DNA of 10,284 nucleotides from Sphingomonadales bacterium (GTDB taxonomy: Bacteria > Pseudomonadota > Alphaproteobacteria > Sphingomonadales > Sphingomonadaceae): NCBI GenBank assembly GCA_018067055.1, contig JAGPVK010000205.1, positions 1 through 10,284 of the forward strand, read 5' to 3'. The notes beneath the pieces are model-generated. The model worked only from the letters and a program-made list of their open reading frames with translations, searched no databases and was not told the origin of the DNA. The first letter of the stretch is position 1; the number at the start of each line of letters is the position of its first letter. Positions 6,470-10,284 of the stretch are shown in pieces. Made by a program: the position numbers and the translations under genes.

Positions 6470-7273
6470 TCATTTTGTTGTGCAGGCGATGATTGCTTTG
6501 CGATTGTTTGACATATCGATATCCGCTTGGCTCGCGCATATTCCACACTCACCGATTTCAATGGGCGTCCCACACACCTTTACGTTTCCGTCTAGCGATA
6601 TGAGCTGCCATTCTGTAGCCTCTATGCCGGTCAATGGCTCAATGTCATCACCGATAATCTGAAAAATGCGAAAATATGGGCTGTCGACAAGCATAGCGGA
6701 TTGATCAGCGGGAATTTTGGAATGGTTGTTCATATCATAGGGGCGGAGCGCGGCGACATTGAGCGCACCCTCGATATGTAGTTCACGTGGCCTGCCATAA
6801 TCATATAACCGATAGGTCAAATCAATATTCTGTTGGACTTCGAGAAGGACGATGCCAGGTCCAATTGCATGCACCGTTCCTGCGGGAATATGGAATATGT
6901 CACCCGCTGAAACGGGTTTCCAATCCAGCAAATTTTCCATTTCTTCGGAGATGATTGCTTCTCGCAGTTCGCTTGGCTGGACTTCTTTTACTAGACCGAT
7001 GCCAAGTGTTGCCCATGACTCCGCGTGCAAGATCAACCAGGATTCTTCCTTGCCATGAGGAAATCCCATTCTGCGGGCCTGTTGGTCATCGGGATGGACC
7101 TGGATGGAAAGCTTTTCACTGGTGAAAAGATATTTGATCATCAGCTGAGGGCTTATGCCTTTCGGTGCTTCAAACCAGATTTCTCCAATTTTCTTCCCGC
7201 TATCCGCTTGGAAAATATCAGGCAGAACTGTCTCACCCCAGGGTTTCTCGACAAACCTTCTCTTTAACTTCAT
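6470..7273 (-). CDS. manA: Class I (type I) mannose-6-phosphate isomerase
   Basis: This cupin metalloenzyme interconverts fructose-6-phosphate and mannose-6-phosphate, the entry step towards GDP-mannose. In the 267-residue protein the zinc-site motifs are present: SIQVHPDD (56-63) with Gln58 and His60, GKEESW (74-79) with Glu77, and IPAGTVHAI (129-137) with His135. The N-terminal KPWGE (10-14) and the active-site-like EVQQNIDLTYRLYDYGR (145-161) also fit the family. The length is that of the short form, without the large insertions of the enterobacterial enzyme. It starts 16 bases after the dehydrogenase remnant and ends 10 bases before manC, so the two intact genes form a tight pair. A phosphomannomutase, needed between the two reactions, is not in the window. 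Confidence 0.95.
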   Translation of the reverse strand: MKLKRRFVEKPWGETVLPDIFQADSGKKIGEIWFEAPKGISPQLMIKYLFTSEKLSIQVHPDDQQARRMGFPHGKEESWLILHAESWATLGIGLVKEVQPSELREAIISEEMENLLDWKPVSAGDIFHIPAGTVHAIGPGIVLLEVQQNIDLTYRLYDYGRPRELHIEGALNVAALRPYDMNNHSKIPADQSAMLVDSPYFRIFQIIGDDIEPLTGIEATEWQLISLDGNVKVCGTPIEIGECGICASQADIDMSNNRKAIIACTTK

Positions 7274-7289
7274 AGACTGATATCAAGTC

Positions 7290-7784
7290 TCACTGAATTT
7301 CCCCGACGCTCGTGTATATCAATCTGGTTTGCATAACTTTTGATGGATTGTAAATGTTTCGTAAGTCGACCAGCACGTCGCCCTTCATTACATGGGCAAG
7401 CTTCTTCAAATCCAGAATATGGAATGCATCCCATTCGGTGAAGAGGACGACCGCATCCCCATCTTTTCCAGCATCATAGCTGCCGCTTGGCATCTCGACT
7501 GCTGGCTTTATTTCTCGCGCCCATTTTATTCCCTCGGGATCATAGACTGTCACTTCTGCTCCAGTGTCAATTAATGTTTACGCGATCACGATCGAGTGTG
7601 CGTCTCTCATATTATCAATATTGGGTTTGAAATTAAGTTCCAGCAAAGCCACTTTTTTACCGCGCACGCCCCGATCCAGCGCTTGAATGACCTTGCGGTC
7701 CATCGCCCGTGTGCGTTGGTCATTTACCTTCACCACGGCTTCGAAGATGCGGGCCGGGCTATCATTGTCCGATGCGGATTTCAT
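7290..7784 (-). pseudogene. ugd: UDP-glucose 6-dehydrogenase remnant
   Basis: Only the C-terminal portion (about 165 codons of a usual 430-440) remains. The first piece (7784-7581) carries RIFEAVVKVNDQRTRAMDRKV and VRGKKVALLELNFKPNIDNMRDAHSI, the linker and start of the C-terminal domain. The second (to 7290) carries YDPEGIKWAREIKPAVEMP, DAVVLFTEWDAF and VLVDLRNIYNP. Both are in one frame, separated by a single TAA (7580-7578) where related proteins have glutamine, so CAA to TAA is the simplest event. Near-invariant positions have changed too (family GLTFKPNTDDMRDAPSI against ELNFKPNIDNMRDAHSI). A TAG precedes the first piece and nothing resembling the NAD-binding domain or catalytic-cysteine region lies upstream, so the gene is dead. 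A GDP-mannose dehydrogenase origin is less likely given the DLRNIYNP ending. Confidence 0.9.
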
Positions 7785-8254
7785 CTAATGGAGAGTGTGG
7801 CCCAATTGGCGCAATCGGACCTGATTGCGCAGAAGAAGAGTAATCTTGCAACTTCTGCAATGGCGAAGCCATGCTTAGGAGAGACAATGATCGAATTAGC
7901 GACGTAAAAGATGAACGATAGCAATTAGAGTATAATTATATCGTGTCCAAATATTGCGGTGACTCCTTCAAACTCATCGGGGCATGCTCGGATCGCTAGC
8001 GTAGAAGGGGAAAGAGAAGAAGACTTTTGAAACGGGACCTATCGCAAATATTTACCCGACAGACCGAACGGTGTCAGTCACCAGAATACGACTCGAAGTC
8101 CAACCAATCAGCTAAATATCCCTTGAGATACCCACAATTCCCGATAGGAATGGGCTCCCTTTATTAAATAGGCTTTCGGCCATAAGCGCTCTTTGATATG
8201 ATAGCGGTTTACGGAGGGTCGCGAACATAGTTTCATCGACAAGGCAGAGCCTTT
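7785..8254. other. Intergenic region with remnant-like left edge
   Basis: This 470-base stretch has no convincing gene. Its left part abuts the breakpoint of the dehydrogenase remnant. A short + strand frame at 7788-7907 (MESVAQLAQSDLI...) is open but unrecognised and may be part of a deleted gene. A weak hairpin, ATTCC/GGAAT around CGATA, lies at 8137-8151. TATGAT at 8197-8202 on the + strand is a reasonable -10 box for the transferase gene about 50 bases downstream, but its -35 partner (TTTCGG) is poor. Nothing else was recognised. Confidence 0.55.
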
Positions 8255-9277
8255 ATGACGTTAAATATTGCGGCGATGGTAATCGTTTCCTTCTTGTTCA
8301 CCGTAGCGCTGATATTAGCGGGTGGCGGGCTGGCGAAAAAATTAGGCTTGATGGATGTGCCGGGTGGTCGCAAAAAGCACATGCATCCTACTCCGCTGAT
8401 GGGGGGGCTGACCATTATTTTGATAATCTTGCCCTTGATGGTCGCTTACTCCCTATTCTTTCCAAGCTATTTTCAGGGCGCCATTTTGGCGATCGCTACC
8501 GTGGGAGGCCTGATTGCAGCTCTCGCGATCGTCGATGATCGTGTCCATATATCGCCAATAATCCGTTTGGCTATTTCCGCCCTGTTCTTTGGTGTTGCGA
8601 TGTCATTGGTGCCGGGTTTGCAAATTGGCGCTATCACCTGGGACGGAGGGGCCGGATACATATCGCTAGGGCGATATACCATCATATTGACTGTCGTGGC
8701 GCTGATCGCGTTGATAAACGCGGTGAATATGGCTGACGGCAAAAATGGTTTGGTCACTGGTCTCTGCTTCGGCTATTCGCTCATTTTGCTTGTAAGCGCG
8801 CGATCCGATCTGGCTCCGATCCTTGGCATTCTCGTCGGCGCGACATCGGCGTTATTTGTGTTCAATTTGACCGGAAAGATTTTTCTGGGCGACGGCGGAA
8901 GCTACGGACTCGCTGCATTCGTGGGCATGTTTGCTATCTATGTCTATCAAAGGTCGGACATATTGATATCGGCCGATCAAGTCGGGCTGATGTTCATGAT
9001 CCCTGTCGGTGATATGGCGCGGTTGATGATCGCGCGCATACGGGCTGGGGAATCCCCGATGAAACCGGATCGAAACCATTTACATCATTTGCTGCAAGAG
9101 CGGATCGGATGGCGAAATGGATTGTTTACATATTGGGGGATGGTATTCTTGCCGAACATAGTCGCATTCGCATTGCCATCGTCAAGCTGGGCGATGATCT
9201 TGCTTTCATTCATTTGCTATTGGCTTGTCTTTTCTTACTGCAAACGGGACAGCAAAGGCGTTTTCACCATCGCATGA
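8255..9277 (+). CDS. Polyprenyl-phosphate sugar-1-phosphate transferase (WecA/MraY family)
   Basis: The protein would transfer a sugar-1-phosphate, probably N-acetylglucosamine- or related, from a UDP-sugar to undecaprenyl phosphate at the inner membrane, starting a lipid-linked glycan. The 340 residues form about ten hydrophobic spans. Family signatures appear in order: GGRKKHMHPTPLMGGL (37-52), the acidic pair in AIVDDRV (91-97), NAVNMADGKNGL (154-165), FLGDGGSYGL (210-219) and the cytoplasmic histidine motif PDRNHLHHLL (273-282). The ATG start has AAGG ten bases upstream and begins directly with a membrane helix. Compared with typical NxxNMxDGxDGL and GDxGS motifs, GKNGL and GDGGS are mild variants. 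It stands alone on the + strand near manA-manC, supporting a surface polysaccharide role. WecA-like and TagO-like specificity cannot be separated from sequence alone. Confidence 0.9.
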   Translation: MTLNIAAMVIVSFLFTVALILAGGGLAKKLGLMDVPGGRKKHMHPTPLMGGLTIILIILPLMVAYSLFFPSYFQGAILAIATVGGLIAALAIVDDRVHISPIIRLAISALFFGVAMSLVPGLQIGAITWDGGAGYISLGRYTIILTVVALIALINAVNMADGKNGLVTGLCFGYSLILLVSARSDLAPILGILVGATSALFVFNLTGKIFLGDGGSYGLAAFVGMFAIYVYQRSDILISADQVGLMFMIPVGDMARLMIARIRAGESPMKPDRNHLHHLLQERIGWRNGLFTYWGMVFLPNIVAFALPSSSWAMILLSFICYWLVFSYCKRDSKGVFTIA

Positions 9278-9733
9278 TCTGCGAATATCGCGGCCCTGTT
9301 GCCCATCCAGAAGCGATTCATATCTCGGCGTCATGACTGAGCAATTGCGCGACTTAAGCAAGGGATTGCCTAGAGTAGCCTTCAGCTATGTGAAGCGGAG
9401 CAGCGCTTTACTTTTCGGGTTAGCGGCAAAGGCTGCCGGGGTAGCGCATCCCAGCGATGAGTGTCGACGCTGTAAATCATATCCGCTTCATTAGTCCGTC
9501 CTTTCATAGGTCGGACTCTAATCAATTCAGAAAAAGTTTTAAGGGGTCACACGAGTCCAGATGAACAGACGGACGAAGCAGATATGTATGGATGTGATCC
9601 TATCCCAGATCATCGCAGTGGCAGCCTTGATCGACGCTTTTGTGCCGACAATTTTGTCGCTTCTCGCAGGTTGCGCCAATATTGATTTTTCCAAATCCAT
9701 GGTCAAACTGAAACAGCGAAAAATTTGTTCCAG
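9278..9733. other. Intergenic region with a stable hairpin
   Basis: No gene is supported in these 456 bases. An open + strand frame at 9561-9863 overlaps the end of the opposite gene and has no good ribosome binding site. Short + strand frames at 9109-9336 and 9225-9494 begin inside the transferase gene and have no domain content. The main structure is the hairpin at 9493-9517. Confidence 0.6.
9493..9517. repeat. Strong hairpin downstream of the transferase gene
   Basis: AGTCCG-T-CCT (9493-9502) pairs with AGG-T-CGGACT (9508-9517) around the loop TTCAT, giving nine pairs with one T-T mismatch. It lies about 215 bases after the transferase stop. No T run follows on either strand, so it is not a standard intrinsic terminator. 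It may protect a transcript 3' end, act with Rho, or be a protein site. Confidence 0.55.
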
Positions 9734-10284
9734 TCAAATCGGTTTCGGTAAAATTGTAATTGAACGAACTTCTCCTTCAAGGTCTGGTTTATCAGACCAC
9801 GCGCGCGCGAAGATTGAAATGTTAATAATTCCGCAATTCTCGGGAATGTTGGCTACAGAGTAGCTGCTAGGCGATTTCGAGAAAGATAGCTTGACCAGTG
9901 TCTCTTTGCTTTTTGCGCATTGCAAGCGAATTTCAACATCATTGAGCTGCGCTACTGGTATCATATCATGTACTATTTTGAGATCAAATGGCGCTCGCGG
10001 GCTGACAATTAACCTCTCTGCAATGGTGTCAGCCTTTCCGCTTTTGACGAAGAAATCGAGCCGTTCTGGCTTTCCGCCGACTTGCGCACGCATACCGGGA
10101 TCATCCTTCAACTGCCAATCGAAAGGAGGCATTGTGGTGCTCCAATCAACTTCTTGGAATTTTCCGGCTGAACCGAAAGGGCCTCCAGCAGATGGTGCAG
10201 AAATCCTTCTATAAAGGGCCACTGCAGTTTCTATTCGTCCTGCCTTAACCAGTGCACCAATTATTGCCTTATCAGTATCACGTT
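9734..10284 (-). CDS. C-terminal part of an uncharacterised protein, cut by window edge
   Basis: The reading frame is open to the right window edge, so only the last 182 residues are seen. An internal GTG at 10222 need not be the start, because the 20 codons before it are open and protein-like. The first visible residues (AIIGALVKAGRIETAVALYRRI) look like a TPR-type helix pair. The rest is beta-rich with spaced aromatic and polar residues (PPFDWQLKDDPG, ERLDFFVKSGK, FDLKIVHDM, VEIRLQCAKS, CGIINISIFARAW), suggesting a beta-sandwich such as a carbohydrate-binding or accessory domain. No catalytic motif is visible. Position beside polysaccharide genes suggests a role in surface glycan production or export, but this is inference. 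Confidence 0.7.
   Translation of the reverse strand, partial: RDTDKAIIGALVKAGRIETAVALYRRISAPSAGGPFGSAGKFQEVDWSTTMPPFDWQLKDDPGMRAQVGGKPERLDFFVKSGKADTIAERLIVSPRAPFDLKIVHDMIPVAQLNDVEIRLQCAKSKETLVKLSFSKSPSSYSVANIPENCGIINISIFARAWSDKPDLEGEVRSITILPKPI

Noticed and set aside
6460..6573. N-terminal extension of manC from an upstream in-frame ATG
   Set aside because: The extra 38 residues lie inside manA, show no family similarity, and the canonical protein begins just before GGSGTRLWP at the ATG at 6459.
7596..7907. Possible 103-residue + strand gene over the dehydrogenase remnant
   Set aside because: Most of it is antisense to the recognisable dehydrogenase remnant; only the last 40 codons lie outside and they match nothing I know.
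9561..9863. Possible 100-residue + strand gene
   Set aside because: It overlaps the more convincing opposite-strand gene by about 130 bases, and the nearest purine-rich run is too far from the ATG. A hydrophobic stretch alone is not enough.

Overview
The window looks like chromosome of an alphaproteobacterium, most likely a sphingomonad (Sphingomonadales). This is inferred from protein style, mixed GC content (about 32 to 73 % in the 60-base lines I counted), TTG starts, and the pairing of a TIR-TM-TPR protein with a TPR/SLOG-like protein. No rRNA, tRNA, CRISPR array or complete insertion sequence is visible.

Left part (1-4890): a Crp/Fnr-type regulator on the + strand faces, tail to tail, a compact three-gene minus-strand operon. 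In transcription order the operon encodes a TIR-domain membrane protein with a TPR-like C-terminal half, a 225-residue protein of unknown function whose start overlaps the TIR gene, and a 495-residue protein with TPR-like helices followed by a Rossmann-like SLOG-type segment. A TIR enzyme plus a potential nucleotide-binding SLOG-type protein is the parts list of NAD-derived nucleotide signalling in bacterial conflict systems, so this is the most interesting part of the window. A plausible sigma70-type promoter lies upstream of the TIR gene. Its -35 box is embedded in a CRP-like palindrome (GTGA-N6-TCAC), and the neighbouring Crp-type protein carries the matching recognition-helix pattern RETxxR. 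GC content drops sharply inside the operon (about 2180-3480), suggesting a mosaic origin. A small + strand membrane protein lies upstream of the TIR gene.

Middle part (4891-7910): after a gene-poor stretch with adjacent hairpins, one of them a likely minus-strand terminator, come minus-strand sugar-nucleotide genes. They are a decayed UDP-glucose 6-dehydrogenase remnant, mannose-6-phosphate isomerase (manA) and mannose-1-phosphate guanylyltransferase (manC). manA and manC carry fructose-6-phosphate towards GDP-mannose for surface polysaccharide. The dehydrogenase has lost its N-terminal two thirds, has an in-frame stop and has lost conserved residues.

Right part (7911-10284): a long intergenic region precedes a WecA/MraY-type polyprenyl-phosphate sugar-1-phosphate transferase, which would start lipid-linked glycan assembly. 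A non-coding stretch with a strong hairpin follows. The window ends inside a minus-strand gene of unknown function. Overall, the right two thirds reads as a rearranged exopolysaccharide locus next to a candidate TIR/SLOG signalling or defence operon.
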